Source: Hymenobacter sublimis (GTDB taxonomy: Bacteria > Bacteroidota > Bacteroidia > Cytophagales > Hymenobacteraceae). From it: a stretch of 64,000 bases of DNA. The stretch is taken from contig NZ_CP095848.1 of the NCBI RefSeq assembly GCF_023101345.1, positions 4,428,001 through 4,492,000 on the forward strand, written 5' to 3'. Below, in pieces: positions 24,237 through 31,327 of this stretch. The notes under the pieces are model-generated. The model was given only the letters and a program-made list of their open reading frames with translations. It ran no database searches and was not told where the DNA came from. Within the stretch, counting starts at the first letter, position 1. Each line of letters begins with the position of its first letter. Made by a program: the position numbers and the translations under genes.

Positions 24237-25265
24237 ATGGAAAGAACCAAAATCCTCGTAACAGGTGGCGCTGGCTATATTGGCTCGCACGCAGTGGTTG
24301 AGTTGTACGAAGCTGGTTTTCAGCCCGTCATCATCGATAACTTCAGCAATTCTCAGCAGTCGGCTTTGGCTGGCGTGGAGGAGATTCTGGGCGTGAAAAT
24401 TCCCTTTCACGGCATCGACTGCAACGACATAGAGGCCATGCGAGCCGTCTTTGCCGAAGAAGGTAGCCTCAAGGGCGTTATCCACTTCGCCGCCTACAAA
24501 GCCGTGGGCGAATCGATACAGAAGCCGCTGGAATACTACCAGAACAACGTGGGCTCCCTGCTGACTTTGCTGCAAGTGATGCGCGAGTTTGGGGTAGCTT
24601 CTTTGGTTTTCTCTTCCTCTTGCACCGTGTACGGCGTGCCTGATGCTCTGCCCGTAACCGAGCAGACACCGACCAAAAAGGCTAACTCACCTTACGGGGC
24701 TACCAAGCAGATGTGCGAGGATATTCTGCGCGACGTAGCCGCGGCGCCCGCTGGCGGGCTACGCACCATTCTGCTGCGTTACTTCAATCCCATTGGGGCC
24801 CATGCTTCGGCCAAAATTGGGGAGCTACCCCTGGGTGTTCCGCAGAACCTGATTCCGTACGTTACTCAAACGGCGGCCGGCATCCGGGAGAAGCTCACGA
24901 TTCACGGTAATACCTACGACACGCCCGACGGCACCAACATCCGCGACTACGTGCACGTGGTGGACCTGGCCAAGGCGCACGTGGTAGCCGTGCAGCGTCT
25001 GCTCGATGGTACTGGCGACACCGTGGAAACCTTTAACGTGGGTACCGGCCGGGGCAACTCGGTGCTGGAAGTAGTGCAGGCTTTCGAGCGCGCTACCGGC
25101 CAGAAGCTGAACTATACCATCGGTCCGCCCCGCCCCGGCGACGTGCCCGCCATCTACGCCGACGTAACCAAATCGGTGCAGAAGCTTGGTTTCCAGACCA
25201 GTTCTACCTTGGAAGAAGCCCTAGCCAGTGCCTGGAAGTGGCAGCTTTCTTTAGCTAATGGCTGA
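24237..25265 (+). CDS. galE: UDP-glucose 4-epimerase
   Basis: A 342-residue extended SDR. ILVTGGAGYIGSHAVVELYE is the NAD-binding site. The catalytic set is SSSCTVYG plus NSPYGATKQMCEDIL (Tyr-X3-Lys). RYFNPIGAHASAKIGE and NIRDYVHVVDLAKAHV are GalE-specific. It interconverts UDP-Glc and UDP-Gal, possibly also the N-acetyl forms. Co-directional with its neighbours in the sugar block; the stop lies inside a heptamer array. Confidence 0.93.
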   Translation: MERTKILVTGGAGYIGSHAVVELYEAGFQPVIIDNFSNSQQSALAGVEEILGVKIPFHGIDCNDIEAMRAVFAEEGSLKGVIHFAAYKAVGESIQKPLEYYQNNVGSLLTLLQVMREFGVASLVFSSSCTVYGVPDALPVTEQTPTKKANSPYGATKQMCEDILRDVAAAPAGGLRTILLRYFNPIGAHASAKIGELPLGVPQNLIPYVTQTAAGIREKLTIHGNTYDTPDGTNIRDYVHVVDLAKAHVVAVQRLLDGTGDTVETFNVGTGRGNSVLEVVQAFERATGQKLNYTIGPPRPGDVPAIYADVTKSVQKLGFQTSSTLEEALASAWKWQLSLANG

Positions 25266-25341
25266 TAGCAGTTAGCTCTTCGCTTTTTGCGTTACGCATC
25301 ATCTAAAAAAGGCTAGTAGCTGTCAGCTACTAGCCAATAGC
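25254..25341. repeat. Inverted pair of 7-nt-period arrays between galE and rfbB
   Basis: Left units from 25254: GCTAATG, then GCTGATA, then GCAGTTA, then GCTCTTC, then GCTTTTT. Right units on the minus strand from 25341: GCTATTG, then GCTAGTA, then GCTGACA, then GCTACTA, then GCCTTTT. The galE stop TGA (25263-25265) lies inside the second unit. The right arm also folds on itself (25311-25335) and ends 8 nt before the rfbB ATG. Confidence 0.75.
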
Positions 25342-25349
25342 TCAATAAC

Positions 25350-26405
25350 ATGAAGATTATCATCACCGGCGGGGCCGGCTTCATTGGGTCGCACGTGGTG
25401 CGCCTGTTCGTGACGAAGTATCCGGAGTATCAGATTCTGAACCTGGATGCCCTGACCTACGCTGGCAACCTGGAAAACCTGCGCGACATTGAATCGGCAC
25501 CTAACTACCGGCTGGTGAAGGGTGACATTACGGATCAGGCCTTCGTGGACCACTTGTTTGCTACCGAGGAGCCAGATGCCGTGATTCACTTGGCGGCCGA
25601 GTCGCACGTGGACCGTAGCATTACCGATCCGCTGGCATTTGTGAAAACCAACGTGCTGGGTACGGTACACCTGCTGAACGCGGCCAAAAATCTGTGGAAG
25701 CCCCTGGGCTACGAAGGCAAAGTCTTCTACCACGTGTCAACTGATGAAGTGTACGGCTCCCTGGATTTCGGCCCGGACATGTTCACGGAGGATACGCCCT
25801 ACGACCCCCGTTCGCCTTATTCGGCGTCGAAAGCCTCGTCGGACCACTTTGTGCGGGCCTGGCATCATACTTACCATATGCCCGTGAAGCTGAGCAACTG
25901 CTCCAACAACTACGGGCCCAACCACTTCCCCGAGAAGCTGATTCCGCTGGCCATTCACCGCATCCAGCACGGCCAGCCGGTGCCCGTGTATGGCAAGGGC
26001 GAAAACGTGCGCGACTGGCTGTTCGTGAAAGACCACGCTACCGCCATTGACGCCGTTTTTCACAAAGGTAAAGTAGGCGAAACCTACAACATCGGGGGCG
26101 TGAACGAGTGGGCCAACCTAGAGCTGATTCACTTGCTGTGCGATACGCTGGACGAGAAAACCGGCAAGGAGAAAGGCACCTCGCGCAAGCTTATCACCTT
26201 CGTGACGGACCGCGCGGGCCACGACCTGCGCTACGCCATTGATTCCAGCAAAATCATGAATGAGCTGGGCTGGAAACCCTCCGTAACCTTCGAACAAGGG
26301 CTTTCCCAGACGGTGGACTGGTACCTGGAAAACCAGGCGTGGCTTAATAACGTGACGAGCGGCGCCTACCAAACGTACTACCAGCAACAGTACGCCGCGC
26401 GCTAA
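25350..26405 (+). CDS. rfbB: dTDP-glucose 4,6-dehydratase
   Basis: A 351-residue extended SDR. IIITGGAGFIGSHVVRLF binds NAD. HLAAESHVDRSITDPLAF and HVSTDEVYGSL (with the Thr-Asp-Glu triad), then SPYSASKASSDHFVRAWHHT with the catalytic Tyr/Lys, are diagnostic for RmlB. NNYGPNHFPEKLIPL and RDWLFVKDHATAID follow. It makes dTDP-4-keto-6-deoxyglucose from the product of rfbA, which lies two genes downstream. rmlC and rmlD are not here, so the final sugar (rhamnose or another 6-deoxysugar) is open. Confidence 0.94.
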   Translation: MKIIITGGAGFIGSHVVRLFVTKYPEYQILNLDALTYAGNLENLRDIESAPNYRLVKGDITDQAFVDHLFATEEPDAVIHLAAESHVDRSITDPLAFVKTNVLGTVHLLNAAKNLWKPLGYEGKVFYHVSTDEVYGSLDFGPDMFTEDTPYDPRSPYSASKASSDHFVRAWHHTYHMPVKLSNCSNNYGPNHFPEKLIPLAIHRIQHGQPVPVYGKGENVRDWLFVKDHATAIDAVFHKGKVGETYNIGGVNEWANLELIHLLCDTLDEKTGKEKGTSRKLITFVTDRAGHDLRYAIDSSKIMNELGWKPSVTFEQGLSQTVDWYLENQAWLNNVTSGAYQTYYQQQYAAR

Positions 26406-26475
26406 AAGAGAAAGGGAGAAGGGCTTTAGCTCGGTTCACTACCCCTCATTCTGCCTTTCTCACTCCCCATTTCTT
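26404..26475. repeat. Probable inverted pair of 8-nt-period arrays after rfbB
   Basis: Left units from 26404: AAAAGAGA, then AAGGGAGA, then AGGGCTTT. Right units on the minus strand: AAATGGGG, then AGTGAGAA, then AGGCAGAA, then TGAGGGGT. The match is weaker than at the other loci, but the layout is the same: it starts over the rfbB stop (26403-26405) and ends about 12 nt before the next start. Confidence 0.5.
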
Positions 26476-26487
26476 ACCTAACACGAC

Positions 26488-27495
26488 GTGTATAACACTC
26501 CTTTTCACGACCAGCCGCTTGATAACCTGGCCTTCTTGGTAACCGGTGGGGCCGGCTTTATCGGCTCCAATCTGGTGGAATATCTGCTGAAGTACGGCGC
26601 CAAAGAAGTACGCGTGCTGGATAACTTCTCGAATGGCTTCCGCAAGAATGTAGCCTTATTCGAAGGTAATCCGGCTCTGCGCGTGATTGAAGGCGACATC
26701 CGGGACCGGCAGACCTGCATTGATGCCTGCCAAGGCATTGACGTGGTGCTCCACCAGGCGGCTCTAGGTTCCGTGCCTCGCTCCATCAATGACCCCATTA
26801 CCAGTAATGATGTGAACGTAGGTGGGTTTGTGAATATGTTGGTGGGCGCTAAGGAAGCGGGTGTGAAGCGCTTCGTATACGCGGCCTCGTCCTCGACCTA
26901 CGGTGACCATAAGGCCCTGCCCAAAGTTGAGGACCGCATTGGCAAGCCCCTCTCGCCCTACGCCGTGACCAAATATGCCAATGAGCTTTACGCCGACGTG
27001 TTTGGCAAAACCTACGGCATGGAAATTATTGGGCTGCGCTACTTCAATATTTTCGGCCCGCGCCAAGATCCTAATGGGGCGTATGCAGCCGTTATTCCGC
27101 TCTTTATTGATGCCGTGCTGGAAGGCCATCCGCCCCGCATGAACGGCGACGGGGGCCAGACCCGCGACTTCACCTTCGTGGAAAACTGCGTGCAAGCCAA
27201 CATCAAGGCGGCGCTGGTGCAGAACCCGGAGGCCGTGAATCAGGTGTACAACGTGGCCGTGGCCGACCGTACCTCGCTCAACGACCTGTTCAACATTCTA
27301 AAGGAAGAAGCCGGCTCCGACATTACCCCCGAGTACGGCCCTGACCGTGCCGGCGACATCCGCGACTCCTTGGCCGACATCAGTAAGGCCAACAACCTGC
27401 TCAACTACCAGCCTCAGATTCGTATTCGAGAAGGCCTGCAAAAAACCCTGGAATGGTTTAAAACCCATCAGGAGTTTATTGCCGAGCGAAACTAA
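26488..27495 (+). CDS. WbpP/TviC-like UDP-N-acetylhexosamine(uronate) 4-epimerase
   Basis: A 335-residue extended SDR starting at GTG 26488. FLVTGGAGFIGSNLVEYLLK binds NAD. HQAALGSVPRSINDPITSND, ASSSTYGDHKALPKVED, PLSPYAVTKYANELYADVF and NGAYAAVIPLFIDAVL closely follow the WbpP/TviC/WbgU subgroup, which acts on UDP-GlcNAc/GalNAc or their uronic acids. With the 6-dehydrogenase at 22848 it would give UDP-GalNAcA. Substrate assignment is inferred; the family is clear. Confidence 0.88.
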   Translation: MYNTPFHDQPLDNLAFLVTGGAGFIGSNLVEYLLKYGAKEVRVLDNFSNGFRKNVALFEGNPALRVIEGDIRDRQTCIDACQGIDVVLHQAALGSVPRSINDPITSNDVNVGGFVNMLVGAKEAGVKRFVYAASSSTYGDHKALPKVEDRIGKPLSPYAVTKYANELYADVFGKTYGMEIIGLRYFNIFGPRQDPNGAYAAVIPLFIDAVLEGHPPRMNGDGGQTRDFTFVENCVQANIKAALVQNPEAVNQVYNVAVADRTSLNDLFNILKEEAGSDITPEYGPDRAGDIRDSLADISKANNLLNYQPQIRIREGLQKTLEWFKTHQEFIAERN

Positions 27496-27543
27496 CTACT
27501 TACTCAACAGCGCAGTCAGCGCCCCAGACATACCGCCCTCCCC

Positions 27544-28422
27544 ATGAAAGGTATTATCCTCGCCGGCGGCTCCGGCACCCGGTTGCACCCGCTTACCCTG
27601 GCCGTGAGCAAGCAGCTCATGCCCGTCTACGACAAGCCGATGATTTATTATCCCTTGTCGATTTTGATGATGGCCGGCATCAAGGATATTCTCATCATCA
27701 CGACGCCCCACGACCAAGAGCAGTTTCGTAAGCTCCTCGGCGACGGCCAGAACCTGGGTTGCAACTTCCAATACGTGGTGCAGGAAGTACCTAACGGGCT
27801 GGCCCAGGCCTTTGTGCTCGGCGCTGACTTTATCGGTGACGATAAGGTAGCCCTAGTGCTCGGCGACAATATCTTCCACGGTGAAGGCATGGAGGAGTTG
27901 CTCAAAGCCAATAACAGCCCCGACGGCGGCGTGGTATATGCCTACCACGTGCACGACCCGGAGCGGTATGGGGTAGTAGAGTTTGACCAGAATAACAAAG
28001 CCCTCAGCATTGAGGAGAAGCCCAAGCAGCCCAAGAGCAACTACGCCGTGCCAGGCCTCTACTTCTACGATAACGAGGTAGTGGAAATTGCCCGCAACCT
28101 AAAGCCCAGCGCCCGCGGCGAGTACGAAATCACCGACGTAAACCAGGAATACCTGCGCCGGGGCAAGTTGAAAGTGGGCATCTTGGGCCGGGGCACGGCC
28201 TGGCTGGATACCGGTACTTTCGAGAGCCTGATGCAAGCCGGTGAGTTTGTGCGGGTAATTGAACAGCGGCAAGGCCTGAAGGTTGGCTCTATTGAAGAAG
28301 TAGCGTACCGTCAGGGTTTTATCGACGCCGACCAATTGCGCAAAATTGCCGAGCCCCTGCGCAAAAGCGGCTACGGCGACTACCTCATGCACCTGCCCGA
28401 ACAACTGGTAGTGAAAGGCTAG
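27544..28422 (+). CDS. rfbA: Glucose-1-phosphate thymidylyltransferase
   Basis: A 292-residue nucleotidyltransferase that makes dTDP-glucose from dTTP and glucose-1-phosphate. GIILAGGSGTRLHPLTLAVS is the nucleotide-binding motif. KQLMPVYDKPMIYYPLSILM, LVLGDNIFHGEGM and RGTAWLDTGTFESLMQA are RmlA signatures. The length is standard. Last gene of the sugar block; a strong terminator follows. Confidence 0.95.
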   Translation: MKGIILAGGSGTRLHPLTLAVSKQLMPVYDKPMIYYPLSILMMAGIKDILIITTPHDQEQFRKLLGDGQNLGCNFQYVVQEVPNGLAQAFVLGADFIGDDKVALVLGDNIFHGEGMEELLKANNSPDGGVVYAYHVHDPERYGVVEFDQNNKALSIEEKPKQPKSNYAVPGLYFYDNEVVEIARNLKPSARGEYEITDVNQEYLRRGKLKVGILGRGTAWLDTGTFESLMQAGEFVRVIEQRQGLKVGSIEEVAYRQGFIDADQLRKIAEPLRKSGYGDYLMHLPEQLVVKG

Positions 28423-28439
28423 CGCAGTAACTGACTCGC

Positions 28440-28487
28440 AAACCCAACGGCCCGGTCCTCTAAGCTGAGAACCGGGCCGTTGGGTTT
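28440..28487. terminator. Bidirectional terminator between rfbA and chrA
   Basis: AAACCCAACGGCCCGGT pairs perfectly with ACCGGGCCGTTGGGTTT (17 bp). It separates convergent genes. Confidence 0.85.
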
Positions 28488-28527
28488 GCTACCGGCTAGT
28501 AACGTGAGCTGTTGTCTAGAATCTCGC

Positions 28528-29817
28528 TTAAAATACAATGCCTGCCCCGAGTGCTACCAGCACAATCAGGTAGGAAGGCACCCGGTCCCAGAGGAGCACC
28601 AGAAAGGTAGCGGCAATCAGAATCAAGTTGACGGGGGTATCGGGCAAGGGGTGGTAGAGCAGAAAGGTGGCGGCGCACACCAACCCGGCCGATACGGCGT
28701 TAATGCCCTCCAGCGAGGCCTTGATAACCCGGTAGCGTTTCAGCTGATCCCAGAAGCGAATCAGGAAGAAGATAAGCAGTGTGCCGGGCATGAAGATACC
28801 TACGGCCCCGACTAAGGCCCCCAGCAGCTGCCCATCCAGGCCGCTACCGTCGCGCCGCATGGCTAGGGCTCCAATGTAGGCGGCAAAAGAGAAGTTGGGG
28901 CCCGGCAGCGCCTGTACCATACCCAGCCCCGACAGAAACTCCTCGGCCGTGAGGTAGTGCTTAAACTCCACGAACTCGGTGTAAAATAGGGGTGCTAGCA
29001 CCTGCCCGCCCCCAAACACAAGGCTGCCGTTGCGGTAGAAGTTCTCGAACAGGCGCACGGGTAGCAGCTGGGTGTACTGGCCCAGCACGGCCGCTCCCAC
29101 AAACACACCCAGCCACAACACAAAGTTTGACCACTCAATGCGCAGGGGCACCTTGGGCTCCTGCGGAAGCTTCCGGTAGCGGAAAGTAGTTACCAACCCA
29201 CCCAGCAGCAGCAGCAACGGCATTAGCCAGGGCACCTGAAACTGGTACACCAGCATGGCAGCTACTACCATCAGGGCCACGGAGGTCTTCGTGTGAATTA
29301 CCTTCTCAGCAATCTTGTAGGCGGAGTACGCCACAAAGCCGATAGCTACCGGCTGTACATACTGCACCAGTCGGGCCACTTGGGCTTTGTCTAAATAGCT
29401 AATGGTCAGACCTGCGGCAGTCATGATGCACACCGCTGGCAGCATCCAAACCAGCAGGGTGAGGTAGGCTAGGTTAGGTCCGCCCAGCCGGAAGCCGATG
29501 GCGGTAATGGTTTGGGTGGAGGTGGGGCCGGGCAGAATTTGGCACAGGGCCGTGAGTTCTAGCAGCTCGGCGGCCGTCAGGTAGCGGCGCTTATCCACCA
29601 GTAGGCGCAGCATCATGGCCAAGTGCGCCTGCGGCCCGCCAAAGGCCGAGAGCCCCAGGGCGGCCACGTCCTTGAGGAAAATGATGTTGCGCACCCGCTT
29701 TACCCGTTCCGAACGGCGAGAAGGCGGGGCCAACTGAATATCTTCTTGCGGAATCAAGGGCGAAGGCAAAGGCGGGTGGCTACCGAACAAGGAAGCGGAA
29801 AGCCGCCGGAAAAACAA
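28528..29817 (-). CDS. chrA: Chromate transporter family protein (two-domain ChrA)
   Basis: A polytopic protein of up to 429 residues with two homologous chromate-transport domains. The first has GLSAFGGPQAHLAMM and CQILPGPTSTQTITAIGFR; the second has LVFGGGQVLAPLFY and VQALPGPNFSFAAYIGA. ChrA proteins are inner-membrane chromate/sulfate transporters often tied to chromate efflux; resistance itself is not shown by sequence. The outermost start (TTG 29817) lies in the U-tract of the preceding terminator, so the real start is probably further in, for example TTG 29757 or GTG 29694 just before the first domain. Confidence 0.87.
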   Translation of the reverse strand: MFFRRLSASLFGSHPPLPSPLIPQEDIQLAPPSRRSERVKRVRNIIFLKDVAALGLSAFGGPQAHLAMMLRLLVDKRRYLTAAELLELTALCQILPGPTSTQTITAIGFRLGGPNLAYLTLLVWMLPAVCIMTAAGLTISYLDKAQVARLVQYVQPVAIGFVAYSAYKIAEKVIHTKTSVALMVVAAMLVYQFQVPWLMPLLLLLGGLVTTFRYRKLPQEPKVPLRIEWSNFVLWLGVFVGAAVLGQYTQLLPVRLFENFYRNGSLVFGGGQVLAPLFYTEFVEFKHYLTAEEFLSGLGMVQALPGPNFSFAAYIGALAMRRDGSGLDGQLLGALVGAVGIFMPGTLLIFFLIRFWDQLKRYRVIKASLEGINAVSAGLVCAATFLLYHPLPDTPVNLILIAATFLVLLWDRVPSYLIVLVALGAGIVF

Positions 29818-29850
29818 CCGGCCCCGGCTACATAAAGCAGTCGGGGCCGG
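29818..29850 (-). terminator. Terminator of the 2OG-oxygenase gene
   Basis: CCGGCCCCG and CGGGGCCGG form a perfect 9-bp stem. On the minus strand it is followed by TTGTTTTT. The U-tract overlaps the outermost possible chrA start. Confidence 0.7.
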
Positions 29851-29947
29851 AAAGTTAGCTGTGTTCTTCCGACGAAGGCGGAAAGTCTGGTAGTATCATT
29901 GAGTAAACCACCTAACCTTTCTGCCCCGCTCGAAAAGACAATCGTAA

Positions 29948-30925
29948 TTACTTTTTCTTCAGGCCCAACTCAATCAGGCGCTCATTCAGGAACTCACCGG
30001 CGGTAATGTCGGCCTCCTTCTTGGGGTTGTCGAGGGTTACGCAACTCTCCAGGGCGGCCAAGCTCATTTCCGAGCGCGGGTGCATGAAGAAGGGAATGCT
30101 GTAGCGCGAGGAGTTCATTTTCTCGCGGGGCGGGTTTACCACGCGGTGAATGGTGCTCTTGAGCACGCCGTTGGTTAGGCGCTGCAGCATGTCGCCTACG
30201 TTTACCACAATCTGGTCGGGTAGGGCCGTAATCGGAATCCACTTCCCGTCGCGGCGCAGCACCTGCAGGCCATCGGCCGAGGCGCCCATCAGCAGGGTAA
30301 TCAGGTTGATGTCGCCGTGTTCGGCGGCGCGTACGGCGTCGGCGGGCACCTCATCGGGGTTTTCGATGGGGTAGTAGTGAATGGGACGCAGAATGCTGTT
30401 GCCGTTGCGCACCTTATCGTCGAAGTAGTTCTCGGGCAGCTGCAGGTACAGGGCAATGGCGCGCAGCACATCTTTGCCGGCGGCCTCCAGCGTTTTGTAC
30501 GTAGTCAGCGAAGTATCGGCGAAGCTGTCTACCTCGTTGGGCCAGATGTTGTCGGGGTATTCCGACTTGATGGGGTCATTGGCATCGTCCACTTCCTGGC
30601 CGACGTGGTAGAACTCCTTCAGGTCGCCGGTGTTGCGGCCCTTGGCGTGCTCTTTGCCCTTGCTTACGTAGCCACGCTGGCCCGCCAGCTCCGGCTTTTC
30701 GTACTGGCGCTTTACGTCGTCGGGTAGCGAGAAAAAGGACTTTACATCGGAGTAGAGCTTCTCGGTCTGCTCGTTGGAAAGACCGTGGTTTTTGAGGGCT
30801 ACGAAGCCGATGTTCTGGTAAGCTTCGCCGAGTTGTTGTACGAAGCGGGCTTTGCGCTCAGGGTCACCGGAGCGGAAATCAGCCAAATCGAGGGAGGGAA
30901 TTACCTCCAGCAGCTTTTCTTCCAT
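29948..30925 (-). CDS. Isopenicillin-N-synthase-like 2-oxoglutarate/Fe(II) oxygenase
   Basis: A 325-residue enzyme from ATG 30925 (MEEKLLEVIPSLDLADF). GEAYQNIGFVALKNHGL is the DIOX_N region. AAEHGDINLITLLMG provides the His and Asp iron ligands, LKSTIHRVVNP the distal His, and NSSRYSIPFFMHP the Arg-X-Ser that binds 2-oxoglutarate. The family includes isopenicillin N synthase, plant hormone oxygenases and the ethylene-forming enzyme; the substrate here is unknown. The frame is open up to 31159, but the extra N-terminus is low in family likeness. Confidence 0.88.
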   Translation of the reverse strand: MEEKLLEVIPSLDLADFRSGDPERKARFVQQLGEAYQNIGFVALKNHGLSNEQTEKLYSDVKSFFSLPDDVKRQYEKPELAGQRGYVSKGKEHAKGRNTGDLKEFYHVGQEVDDANDPIKSEYPDNIWPNEVDSFADTSLTTYKTLEAAGKDVLRAIALYLQLPENYFDDKVRNGNSILRPIHYYPIENPDEVPADAVRAAEHGDINLITLLMGASADGLQVLRRDGKWIPITALPDQIVVNVGDMLQRLTNGVLKSTIHRVVNPPREKMNSSRYSIPFFMHPRSEMSLAALESCVTLDNPKKEADITAGEFLNERLIELGLKKK

Positions 30926-31327
30926 TGTGAAGAGAAAATGGTACTTGTGGGGGGACGGTACGAGGGGCGCAAGGTACTCAAAAAATGCCCGAAGTGCCCA
31001 GTTCTGCCTCCGGTCCGAGACACATCGGGGTGCAACTGTTACCTTTAGAACTGAGTCTGGTAGCGTTGGGTTTCGGCAACCTAATTTTCCCCTCAGTCGG
31101 CCAGGTTGGCTGGGTGGCAGGAAAAACCAGTACCCGCGGTGGAAGTAGCCGGGGCACAATTTTCTTTTTTAACAAGGAATTAATAAAACTCCGGGCTGAT
31201 AGGCGGTACTTTTAAGGCCGCTTTCCCCGGCCCCGAAACTTCCGGCCGGTTCAGGACGTCTTGAGGACTCTGGACGTCCATTTAACAGGAGGTATCTCCC
31301 GAAAGCTTTTGTTTTGGCCTTGATTGT
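30926..31327. other. Divergent intergenic region, no gene seen
   Basis: A 400-nt gap between the oxygenase and the OmpA-type gene. I see no coding sequence with typical codon use. Near 31255-31280 two copies of the palindrome GACGTC lie about 18 nt apart, and a short GGAGGTATCTCC palindrome lies at about 31290-31301. These could be operator sites for the OmpA-type gene. Nothing else stands out. Confidence 0.4.

Noticed and set aside
22176..28422. Complete O-antigen or capsule locus
   Set aside because: Only precursor enzymes are present; there is no flippase, polymerase, ligase or export gene in the block.
31288..31300. GGAGG near 31291 as a ribosome binding site
   Set aside because: It is more than 30 nt from ATG 31328, and Bacteroidota do not rely on Shine-Dalgarno sites.
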